From positions 1-60,542 of the forward strand of contig JABJAL010000094.1 in the NCBI GenBank assembly GCA_018669005.1: a DNA stretch of 60,542 nt, written 5' to 3'. This document shows positions 43,412 to 50,890 of this stretch, one piece after another; position 1 is the first letter of the stretch; every line of letters begins with the position of its first letter. The notes beneath the pieces are model-generated. The model saw nothing but the letters and a program-made list of their open reading frames with translations. It had not been told where the DNA came from and made no database searches. This DNA is from Nitrospinaceae bacterium (GTDB lineage Bacteria > UBA8248). A program made the translations under genes and the position numbers.

Positions 43412-44930
43412 GCGTTTCTTCCGGCCTGCGGAAATTGATTCGCCGCCTGCGATTGAGAAAGAACAGAGTAGCCAACAAAACGGCACCAACGGAAACCACG
43501 TAAGGGATAAATGAGGAGGACTTCCCTTCAACATCCACTGCCACCTCTCCTCGTATATCCCCCACCGCCAATCGAAGTATATATCGCCCCGGCCCAGAAA
43601 CTTTCTGGCGAATTCGATAGGCCGCTTCCTCAAAGGGCTTTGCGTGCTCGAAATTCACGATCCGCTTGCCTCCTTTCCAGAGTTCAATTGAAAGCGGCCC
43701 CGCATAACTCTGGAGAGTCTTCGCGTTCATCAAGCCAATGTAGAACTGGACATCGTCGGGAGTATCTGAGCGCTCCCTACGCAAACCCTCGAAGAAGTAA
43801 CTGACGACGACAACGTCATAGTTGCCGATATGCGCTCGCGTCTCTTTGGTTGGTATCTGTGGATAGCTCTCTGCGTAACCATAGTGCGGCTGAGAGCGCA
43901 TGTGATGGGCCGCCGCTGGTGAAACTGCCAACGTAGCGAACACCGCCATAAGCCCGCCCACGATTAGAAACGTAAATCGCCTAAGCGCAGGAATAATTTC
44001 CTCGTAGCCGCCTCGCTTTGTCCGCACTGGAGCAAGGCTTAGCAATTCCTCCGGACAGACGGATAAACAAATACCACAGTTGAGACACTCGGCCTGCGCT
44101 ATGGGCTCAGCCGGATTTAGCGCCATCGGACATGCCCCAGTGCAGGCCGTGCAGCCTGTCCGGCAAGCCAGAAGCGCTTTTCTCAGCCGAAGTGGCGCAA
44201 GGGCCCCAATGAAGCCGAGGACGGCTCCTGTCGGACAAAGTGATCGGCACCAAATACGGCGAGACAAAAAAAGCTCTGCAAAGATAATCACGGCGAGTAC
44301 CGAAGCTCCGGCAGTCAGAGTTCCAAAGAAGATAAGCGAAAAAATATCACGCCCAATTTGAACGTGGGGCAGAAGCTGCGCCCAAAGAGCAATATCCATC
44401 ACAACCGACACTGAAACTCCTCCCAGGAAAAGAACCCATTTCAGCCACCGGGGGGCAGCCCAATCCAAAGTCTTCAGCCCCAGTCGCGGTAGAAGCCTGC
44501 TACGAAGCAGATCAATCCCTTCAAGAAGTGTATTGATCGGGCAAATCCACCCACAGAAAACCCGCCCCAGCAATACTGCGATTACCAGGACCAACACGCT
44601 TGCTCCGAGAAGAGTCGCCCATGCATCCCGAGAGCGCATAAAAGTTTCAACAGCGATTACAGGGTCAAGAAAACTAATCCCAAAAAAAGAAAATGAGCCA
44701 AACCCACCGACAATATCATTTGATCTTGAGGGGAGATCAGGAATCCAAACAGCCACAACAGAGAATATTTGGTAAAGCACCTGCTCGAAAGGTGTGCCCA
44801 TTAACGAGATACTATGGAAGGCGTTTTTTCCATACTGCTGATAGAGAACCCCGCCGTAGTTCAAGGCGATGACAGCGATAAGAAACCCAATCGCCCCAAG
44901 CTGAAATACTCGCCTCGGCCATCTGGGCAT
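43392..44930 (-). CDS. NapH-like membrane ferredoxin fused to a C-terminal beta-rich domain
   Basis: 512 residues. The N-terminal part has NapH motifs (GRVFCGWICPINTLLEGIDLL, RIWCRSLCPTGAVLGFIG) in a multi-spanning region, then two ferredoxin motifs (CTACTGACP and CLNCGICLSVCP). After that a hydrophobic segment is followed by a domain (NYDVVVVSYFFEGLRR, IELWKGGKRIVNFEHAKPF, GRYILRLAVG) resembling the Ig-like C-terminal domain of FixG/CcoG proteins, and a final transmembrane segment. ATG at 44930 has GGAGG upstream; the earlier in-frame start at 45017 lies inside the previous gene. It is paired with NapG at 44935. The extra domain suggests a membrane partner that presents electrons to a periplasmic protein. 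Confidence 0.88.
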   Translation of the reverse strand: MPRWPRRVFQLGAIGFLIAVIALNYGGVLYQQYGKNAFHSISLMGTPFEQVLYQIFSVVAVWIPDLPSRSNDIVGGFGSFSFFGISFLDPVIAVETFMRSRDAWATLLGASVLVLVIAVLLGRVFCGWICPINTLLEGIDLLRSRLLPRLGLKTLDWAAPRWLKWVLFLGGVSVSVVMDIALWAQLLPHVQIGRDIFSLIFFGTLTAGASVLAVIIFAELFLSRRIWCRSLCPTGAVLGFIGALAPLRLRKALLACRTGCTACTGACPMALNPAEPIAQAECLNCGICLSVCPEELLSLAPVRTKRGGYEEIIPALRRFTFLIVGGLMAVFATLAVSPAAAHHMRSQPHYGYAESYPQIPTKETRAHIGNYDVVVVSYFFEGLRRERSDTPDDVQFYIGLMNAKTLQSYAGPLSIELWKGGKRIVNFEHAKPFEEAAYRIRQKVSGPGRYILRLAVGDIRGEVAVDVEGKSSSFIPYVVSVGAVLLATLFFLNRRRRINFRRPEETHVASGS

Positions 44931-44934
44931 AATC

Positions 44935-45531
44935 TCAGGCCTCCACCGGAACGATGCGTATGGCCTGGGGAATATGAATGCACGCTCGCTCGCAGAGTCC
45001 GCATCCCACACAAGCATCCGTCACGATGGGCTGCTCATAAAGACCAGTCATCATCGCGACACCTGGGAACGGGCAAGCCCGGATACACACGCCGCATGTT
45101 CGTTTCTGATAGGAATAGCACATCGACTTATCGACAACGGCGCGGCCCATCTTGACCTGCGTTTGAACGGAATAATCGTCAGCCGATATCGGCTCAAGCG
45201 CGCCCGTGGGACAAACTTGTGTGCACTTCATGCAGAGCATGCAGGCCTGCTCGCGTGGAGCGATACGCGGAGTATTGAGGTTCCGAATACCGAACGAGAG
45301 GCCCGACATCCTGATGGCCGTGTTGGGGCAAACGGCGGCGCACCGTGCGCACCTGATGCAGCGCTTGAGAAACTCCTTCTCGGGAAGCGCGCCTGGCGGT
45401 CTGAGCAGCGGGCGAACACGCGCCGCCACCTTAGCAATAGCCCGGCCACTAGCCGTGCCAAGAAGTACCGCCACACCCAACGCTGAGGCACCCGCTTTCA
45501 AAAATGCCCGTCTGTCAAACCGAAACGCCAT
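44935..45531 (-). CDS. NapG/MauM-type ferredoxin with Tat signal
   Basis: 198 residues. The N-terminus MAFRFDRRAFLKAGASALG is a Tat signal with a hydrophobic stretch, followed by ferredoxin clusters CIRCARCAAVCP, CMLCMKCTQVCP, CGVCIRACP and CVGCGLCERAC. It is close in plan to the other NapG-like protein at 41745. It is downstream of a GC-rich hairpin (45551-45584) after the NapA-like gene, and upstream of the NapH-like gene, from which it is separated by four bases. It would be exported folded, with clusters, to act as a periplasmic electron carrier between NapH and the catalytic subunit. Confidence 0.91.
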   Translation of the reverse strand: MAFRFDRRAFLKAGASALGVAVLLGTASGRAIAKVAARVRPLLRPPGALPEKEFLKRCIRCARCAAVCPNTAIRMSGLSFGIRNLNTPRIAPREQACMLCMKCTQVCPTGALEPISADDYSVQTQVKMGRAVVDKSMCYSYQKRTCGVCIRACPFPGVAMMTGLYEQPIVTDACVGCGLCERACIHIPQAIRIVPVEA

Positions 45532-45550
45532 CTGCCAACTCCAACAAAAC

Positions 45551-45584
45551 GGGCCCGGGGAGACACGATCTACTCCCCGGGCCC
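45551..45584 (-). terminator. GC-rich hairpin between NapA-like gene and downstream electron-transfer genes
   Basis: A perfect 12-bp inverted repeat (GGGCCCGGGGAG with CTCCCCGGGCCC, 10-base loop) lies in the 64-base gap. On the transcribed minus strand it is followed by GTTTTGTT, so it has the form of an intrinsic terminator. It probably limits read-through or stabilises the upstream mRNA, so that the cytochrome and NapA-like genes are made in excess of the NapG/H/F-like proteins. Confidence 0.6.
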
Positions 45585-45595
45585 TACAAAGGCGA

Positions 45596-48235
45596 TTAAA
45601 TTTTTTCGATCCGAGCCTTTAAGTGCTTGTAGTCCGCCTGTCCCGAAACTGGGTCGAAAGCGCGGTGAGCCGTTGCGTTGACGAGCCACTTGTTCTTCTT
45701 CGGGTCCGCGCTGTCGGCCACGGACAGGTTCCACGGAGAGAATATCTGGCCCGGCATGACCTTGTTCCGCGCGGGCTTGACCTTGCTCTTTGTTCCTATG
45801 CTCGCGCGACCCTCGTAGCTTCCGCGCGGTGAGACGACACGAATCCACTCGCCGTCCTCGATACCGAGCTGTTTCGCATCCTTGGGATTCAGTTCGACAT
45901 ACTGCTCTGGAACAAGCCTTCTCGTGGTCGCCCCACGGATTGTCTTCGTGGTGTGGAAATGCTCGAAGACGATTCCCAGGTTGAGCCAGAAGGGATACTT
46001 ATCGTCTTTTGTGGTCTCGGCGATGGACTTGCCGTGGTAGTCGAAATCGGGAAGATCTGGCGTGAGCGCATTATCGCGCATCTCGACGAGCACCTTGTAA
46101 TTGTCGATCACGTAAAAATTTGGATCCTTACCCGCTTTGTCGAGCTTGCCGATGATCTCCCTGGCATTGGTGTAGTCCTGCTCGGTGAGCTTGAACTTGG
46201 CCTTTCCGTTCTTTCTCCGAAAGGCGCCATAGGGCTTATCCTTCCAACCCTCCTGGTTCATGTACTTGCGCTCGACACCACCCTTTTTCGCAATGTCGTA
46301 GGTGGGCGCGGGATAGAAAATGCCCTTTTGCTTGCGAAGCTGCTCGTAGGGAGAGATGCCGTCTCGTTTTTCGACCTCAAGCATCCCGGTGAGATTGGCA
46401 TCCGACCCCGCGCTCGCGCGGAGAATATGGCGGAAGACATCCTCGGGATCATAAAGACCATTTTTCTTTGGCTTATAAGGAAATACCTTGTCCGGGTCGA
46501 GCCCCAATTTCTTGGCAACGACTTTCCCTTCCTTGATGATGATGTCGAGGTCAGGGATGCAATTCTTGGGGGGCTCCATCGCCTTATCGGTGACATACAT
46601 CTTGCGCTCGCTGTTCTGGTAGATGCCCCACTTCTCCCCGTGTGTCGCAGCTGGGAACACCACATCCGCGTAGAGCAGATTTGGTGCGTGCCGATAGGCT
46701 TCGGCCATGTAGGTGAAGGTCTTGGTGAGCGCCGGGCGAACAAGCGTATTCGTATCCGGCAAGTCGATGTGAGTGGCATAGGCAAGTTGGAGCACCTTAA
46801 CCTCGCCTTTGAGCGCGCGTTCGAACATACCGATCGCCATACCCTTGTTTTTCATCTTAGCTGTCTTATCGAGCCTGCCCGCTGGCAAACCCCATTCCTT
46901 GTTGATGTGCGCACGCTGTTTGGCGTTCTTTAAGCCCTCGTTAAAGGGAAGGCGACCAGTGAGTCCACCCATGAGCCGCTCGCTCATAGCATTTGGCTGG
47001 CCGGTCATCGAAAACGGACCCCAGCCCGGCTTGCCGATGTTGCCGGTTAGCAAATGGAGATTGATGAGGTTGATGGTTCGATGCTGGCCGTGAATCGACT
47101 GGTTGTAGCCGATTCCCCAGAAGGTAAGCACACCACCCCGGCCGCGCCGCTTTCCCTTCAGAGTGGCGTCAGCCCAGATGCCGGCGATGCGCCGGACAAC
47201 GGAAGGAGCCATGCCGGTTCGATCAATAACCTGCTCCGGGCTATAGCGAGCCAGAATGCCCTCGCGATACTTATCGAAGCCATCCGTGTGCTGGCGAATG
47301 AAAGCTTCATCTACGGCCTGGGGGTATTCCTTCATCAGGACATGGGCGATGGCATTTTGGAGCGAGATGTCGCCATTCGGACGAAGAGTGATCGAGAGAC
47401 TATTGTTTTGGTTTACCTGGGAATAGCCGTCCATGGTGCCAGTGAAACGCGGATCGACCACCATGGTCGGAATGTTTCTCTTCTCCTTGGTGGCCGCGAC
47501 GCGCCAGAAGAGCACCGGGTGCGACCCGCGAGCGTTGTGGCCCCAATGGCTGATAAAATCAGCCTCTTCAATATCCGAGTAATTCGTCGGCGGGTGGTCG
47601 CTTCCCAGGCTGTGGATATAACCAGTGACCGCCGAGGTCATACACATACGGGCGTTTGCCTCGATAGTGTTCGACTGGAGCACGCCCTTATAAAAAATAT
47701 TGTCGAGCCATTGCTCTTCCATCGTGAGCTGGCCGGACTGGAAAACGCCAATGGAGTTTCCGCCGTATTTTTTCACGACGGAGACGAGCATGTCCGAGAC
47801 AATTTCGGTGGCTTCCTCCCAGGTGCCCTCTCTGAAGACACTGTCGTCGAAGCGGCCCTTTGTTTTGGATACATAGCCCGTGAGCGGGTTGGACATGTCC
47901 TTGCGAATTAGCACCTTATCGAGCCTATCGACGTAGAGCGCCTCGGCAGCGGTGAGCCCCTTGATGCATTGAAGACCCTGATTCACTGGCGAGTCCTTGT
48001 CGGGAACCGAAGCGACTATCTTGCCGTTCTCCACAACGAAGTAGGTGTGGCACCCCACACCGCAATAAGGGCACTGCGTCGGCACGAGCTTGCGTGTGTC
48101 TGTGGTGGCCGCGTCAGCGTCTCCGATGAACCGGAACATTTCCTTGTCGCGGGTCAGACTTCCGCCCATCGCCAAGCCGGTGGCCAGGGCGGCGGCTGAG
48201 CCCTGCAGAAAATTTCGCCTGTTAAACTTTGACAT
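45596..48235 (-). CDS. NapA-like periplasmic molybdopterin oxidoreductase
   Basis: 879 residues. A Tat signal (FNRRNFLQGSAAALATG) is followed by a [4Fe-4S] motif with Cys55, Cys58, Cys62 and Cys90. The Mo ligand is Cys198 in ANARMCMTSAV, as in nitrate reductases of the Nap/Nas type, and the stretch IEEADFISHWGHNARGSHPVLF follows in the expected place. The segment SFSMTGQPNAM-like (GPFSMTGQPNAMSERL) is close to NapA. The ATG overlaps the cytochrome gene's stop as TAATG. The operon has no NapB, NapC or NapD gene, so whether it reduces nitrate or another oxyanion is uncertain. A C-terminal molybdopterin-dinucleotide domain ends the protein. Confidence 0.92.
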   Translation of the reverse strand: MSKFNRRNFLQGSAAALATGLAMGGSLTRDKEMFRFIGDADAATTDTRKLVPTQCPYCGVGCHTYFVVENGKIVASVPDKDSPVNQGLQCIKGLTAAEALYVDRLDKVLIRKDMSNPLTGYVSKTKGRFDDSVFREGTWEEATEIVSDMLVSVVKKYGGNSIGVFQSGQLTMEEQWLDNIFYKGVLQSNTIEANARMCMTSAVTGYIHSLGSDHPPTNYSDIEEADFISHWGHNARGSHPVLFWRVAATKEKRNIPTMVVDPRFTGTMDGYSQVNQNNSLSITLRPNGDISLQNAIAHVLMKEYPQAVDEAFIRQHTDGFDKYREGILARYSPEQVIDRTGMAPSVVRRIAGIWADATLKGKRRGRGGVLTFWGIGYNQSIHGQHRTINLINLHLLTGNIGKPGWGPFSMTGQPNAMSERLMGGLTGRLPFNEGLKNAKQRAHINKEWGLPAGRLDKTAKMKNKGMAIGMFERALKGEVKVLQLAYATHIDLPDTNTLVRPALTKTFTYMAEAYRHAPNLLYADVVFPAATHGEKWGIYQNSERKMYVTDKAMEPPKNCIPDLDIIIKEGKVVAKKLGLDPDKVFPYKPKKNGLYDPEDVFRHILRASAGSDANLTGMLEVEKRDGISPYEQLRKQKGIFYPAPTYDIAKKGGVERKYMNQEGWKDKPYGAFRRKNGKAKFKLTEQDYTNAREIIGKLDKAGKDPNFYVIDNYKVLVEMRDNALTPDLPDFDYHGKSIAETTKDDKYPFWLNLGIVFEHFHTTKTIRGATTRRLVPEQYVELNPKDAKQLGIEDGEWIRVVSPRGSYEGRASIGTKSKVKPARNKVMPGQIFSPWNLSVADSADPKKNKWLVNATAHRAFDPVSGQADYKHLKARIEKI

Positions 48236-48969
48236 TACTCACTCCTCCACGGATCGCGTGGTCCCCCGCCCTGTTTTTCCCAGGAGCGGATATAAGCCAC
48301 CAAGTCATTGATCTCCTCTTCCCTCAATTCGACGAAACCCTGCTTGCCCTTCAAATAGGACCCCATTGGGGTGCCCACCCGACCGGACATCAGCGTCGCC
48401 TTGATGTATCCGTCGGTAGAGGATTTGAGGAAACCCTGGTTGTTAAGAGAGGGGCCGGGGTAGCCCGCGATGGCATTTGTTACATGGCCGCCGCCCACCT
48501 GCGGCCCTCCGAGCCCATTGAGGCCATGGCAACCGATGCACATGCCGTCAAAGAGAAGTTTTCCGTTCGAGACAGAACCGGCCACTCGTTTGATGTCGAG
48601 GCCTTTGTAGTCGGAAACCTGCCAGCCTCGGACAAACGTGGCAATGGCTTCAATTTCCTTTTTCTTAAGAATGGCGCCGTAGGCGATCATCGTCCGCGGA
48701 AGACGACCGTAAAAGATCGTCTTGCGGATGTAGCCGGGTGGTGCAACGGAAAGGAAACTTTGAAGATTGAGAGGCACCCCGACTCCACCCTCACCGTTCT
48801 TGCCGTGGCAGGCAGCGCAATGGGTAGCAAAAAGCTTTTGGCCAAGGGAGTAATTGGAATTCCAGCCGCCGTCTCGATAGGCATCGGCGCCCTTTCCCTC
48901 AAAAAATGGCCATGCAAAAATTGAGAGCAATAGAACTAGAGATAAAAGTACTGCACGCGGACATTTCAC
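48235..48969 (-). CDS. Secreted diheme c-type cytochrome
   Basis: 244 residues with an N-terminal signal peptide (hydrophobic VLLSLVLLLSIFAW, likely cleavage near GADA at residue 30). Two CxxCH heme sites are visible: CAACH at 51-55 and CIGCH at 144-148, each in a class I cytochrome-c domain, with probable distal Met residues further on. The start is GTG at 48969 with AGGAGG upstream. It is first in the Nap-like operon, overlapping the NapA-like gene. In standard Nap systems the electron donor is the diheme NapB, unrelated in sequence; here this protein may take that role. A redox motif-like site lies 23 bases upstream. Confidence 0.9.
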   Translation of the reverse strand: MKCPRAVLLSLVLLLSIFAWPFFEGKGADAYRDGGWNSNYSLGQKLFATHCAACHGKNGEGGVGVPLNLQSFLSVAPPGYIRKTIFYGRLPRTMIAYGAILKKKEIEAIATFVRGWQVSDYKGLDIKRVAGSVSNGKLLFDGMCIGCHGLNGLGGPQVGGGHVTNAIAGYPGPSLNNQGFLKSSTDGYIKATLMSGRVGTPMGSYLKGKQGFVELREEEINDLVAYIRSWEKQGGGPRDPWRSE

Positions 48970-48991
48970 AAAGCTGCCTCCTCAAAATTAT

Positions 48992-49014
48992 GCCCTTGGT
49001 AGGGTATTTAAATA
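48992..49014. promoter_or_regulatory. Candidate operator upstream of the Nap-like operon
   Basis: GGTAGGGTATTTAAATAG (with GCCCTT before it) lies 23 bases upstream of the cytochrome start. It matches 15 of 18 bases of the site upstream of the 50891 molybdoenzyme, and its GGTA/GGGTATTTAA part matches the site near the Rrf2 promoter. The core CCCTTGGTAGGG is an imperfect palindrome. The binding protein is unknown; the Rrf2 regulator is a candidate. Confidence 0.45.
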
Positions 49015-49563
49015 GAAGGTTTGCAAATCTTTTCCAGGAAAAACTCTTTTTGTAGCTGAAAACTCCATGAATATAAGTAATTATAATTAAATGGCTTATG
49101 TGTTTTCAGGAAACCTAAAAAACACACACATACAAGAATACAGGGTCCTTATCTCTTATATATAACCCAAGACAGTTCTCCGCAACCAAAATTTAGATTC
49201 TCATGTGTCTTTAGAACACCAGAGTTCTCGACTCCGAGATAAATCCCCCTACTTCATAGCCCTATTGCAGCTAAACGAAACTCAATTATTTGTAGGCAAA
49301 ACACGGTCAATGGGGTCCGATTTGAGGATTAGAACCTTCTTGCCAGCCCAATCTGAGGCGTTTGGCCATAGCAAGAAAATGGGTAGGAAACATCCATAAA
49401 CAGATTATTCTTGGAAAGCGGGCTCAGGTAATACGCCTACACTCAGCAAGGCGATGAACACTATGCTTTAAGGCTTAAAGTTTCTATTTGCCATGCACAA
49501 AACAGATTTTGAACTCATAGATATATTTACAAAAGACATGCTTTCATCCCAGGAGCCATATCA
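49015..49563. other. Non-coding region upstream of the broken enolase-superfamily gene
   Basis: About 550 bases of A+T-rich sequence. A 64-codon open frame at 49205-49399 has no ribosome-binding site, no recognisable motif and biased composition, so I do not call it a gene. No RNA gene or strong hairpin is visible. GGAG lies just upstream of the ATG at 49564. Confidence 0.5.
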
Positions 49564-50726
49564 ATGAAAATTACCCAGGTGACGCCAATTCATGCTGGAC
49601 AGTTCATGTTTGTCAAAATCGAGACAGATACAGGTATTTACGGAATTGGGGAAGCTGGCTCCTGGGGACATATCGAAGCTGCCAAAGCTGCACTGTCAAG
49701 GTTCGCCGACTACTTAGAGGGCAAAGACCCGTCTAAAATTGAACATCACTGGAACGTCATGCATCGTTTCTCTTATTTCTAAGGACTTGCCATCAATGCA
49801 GCTATTTCGGCAATTGATATTGCGCTCTGGGATATCAAAGGCAAGGAACTAGGCGTACCTATCTATCAACTTCTCGGCGGGGCTGTCCGCACCAGCGCGC
49901 GAGTCTACGGACACGTATATGAAAAAACCATCGAAGGAATTCTTGAGGAGGTAAAACGAAAAAAGAGGAGGGCTTCACCGCCGCAGGGCACATTAATCCA
50001 TTCTTGGATGAAGGCGAGGATGAAATCTATTTCAAGTCGCATGCCGCCAAGATGCGCGATGCAATCGACAATGTCAGGCAAATGAGAGAAACAGCGGGCA
50101 ACGACTTGGATTTATGTATCGAAATCCACCGCAGATTGACCCCGGCAGAGGCCATAGTTCTCGCGCAGGGCATAGAACAATATCATCCGATGTTCATTGA
50201 GGACCCGATGCGTCCCGAGGATACCGACTCGATGGCTCTCATCGCAGAGAAAATTCGAATCCCAATTGCTACCGGCGAACGATTTTCAACTATTTATGAA
50301 TTTCAGGCAGCACTATCCCGAAATGCGATGGCATACGCCCGCACAGACTTGTGCCTATGTGGTGGCATCACCGGCGGCCGAAAGGTTGCCGCCATGGCTG
50401 AGGCACATAATGTAATGGTGGTGCCGCATAACCCACTGTCTCCGGTCGGCCTGGCCGCCTGCCTGCAACTCGATGCTGCGATACCCAATTTTGCCATTCA
50501 GGAATACAGCACCGGCTTTGAGGATGGCGTTATGGTTTCTTCTCGGAAACACCTTGGGCATGACATTGTCGATGAAGTACCAACCCCCGTAGATGGCTTC
50601 GTCGCCATACCTGATAGACCGGGAATCGGCATCGACCTGGTCGATGCTCCGGAATCCATACGTCCGCCTATGAGCAAACCCGTCGCCATGCGCCTCCACC
50701 GCGACGGTTCACCTGTCGACCAATAG
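49564..50726 (+). pseudogene. Mandelate racemase/muconate lactonizing enzyme family, broken by a stop and a frameshift
   Basis: The enolase-superfamily protein is readable in three pieces. Residues 1-72 (MKITQVTPIHAGQF, GIYGIGEAGSWGH) end at a TAA at 49780-49782. The same frame then continues with [22 protein letters not shown] and YQLLGGAVR. At the run of six A at 49959-49964 the frame shifts by one; adding one A restores [11 protein letters not shown] and the rest. The metal ligands are in LCIEIH, MFIEDP and TGERF, and a later VPHNPLSPVG follows. So two lesions separate the reading frames and the gene is almost surely inactive. The closest relatives are acid-sugar dehydratases, but the substrate is not known. 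The intact remainder suggests recent decay. Confidence 0.88.
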
Positions 50727-50770
50727 GCAAGTCATTAAACTACGCTCCCATCTCTCCTTATTTAGTAATT

Positions 50771-50795
50771 CGCCTTAGGTAGGGCATTTTCATAG
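50771..50795. promoter_or_regulatory. Candidate operator upstream of the cytoplasmic molybdoenzyme
   Basis: GGTAGGGCATTTTCATAG, with GCCTTA before it, is 15/18 identical to the site at 48992-49014 upstream of the Nap-like operon. It lies about 95-120 bases upstream of the ATG at 50891. Similarity of the two sites, in opposite orientations relative to their genes, fits a partly symmetric operator. Confidence 0.45.
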
Positions 50796-50890
50796 TATTT
50801 GCTTTACAATTTTCCCAACTGTGCAATCGAATCAAAACACCTTCATCATTTTCTCGATGCCACCAAGGTGAATGAAAAAAGGACACATTT

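Noticed and set aside
45953-46933. A 326-residue open frame on the plus strand, antisense to the NapA-like gene
   Set aside because: It has no motif or ribosome-binding site and arises from the codon bias of the NapA-like gene, which is clearly coding on the other strand.
49205-49399. A 64-codon open frame in the spacer before the enolase-superfamily pseudogene
   Set aside because: No ribosome-binding site, no recognisable motif, and nothing supports expression.
49780-49782. Possible recoding at the stop in the enolase-superfamily gene
   Set aside because: The codon is TAA, not TGA or TAG, and a separate frameshift occurs 180 bases later, so a decayed gene is the better reading.
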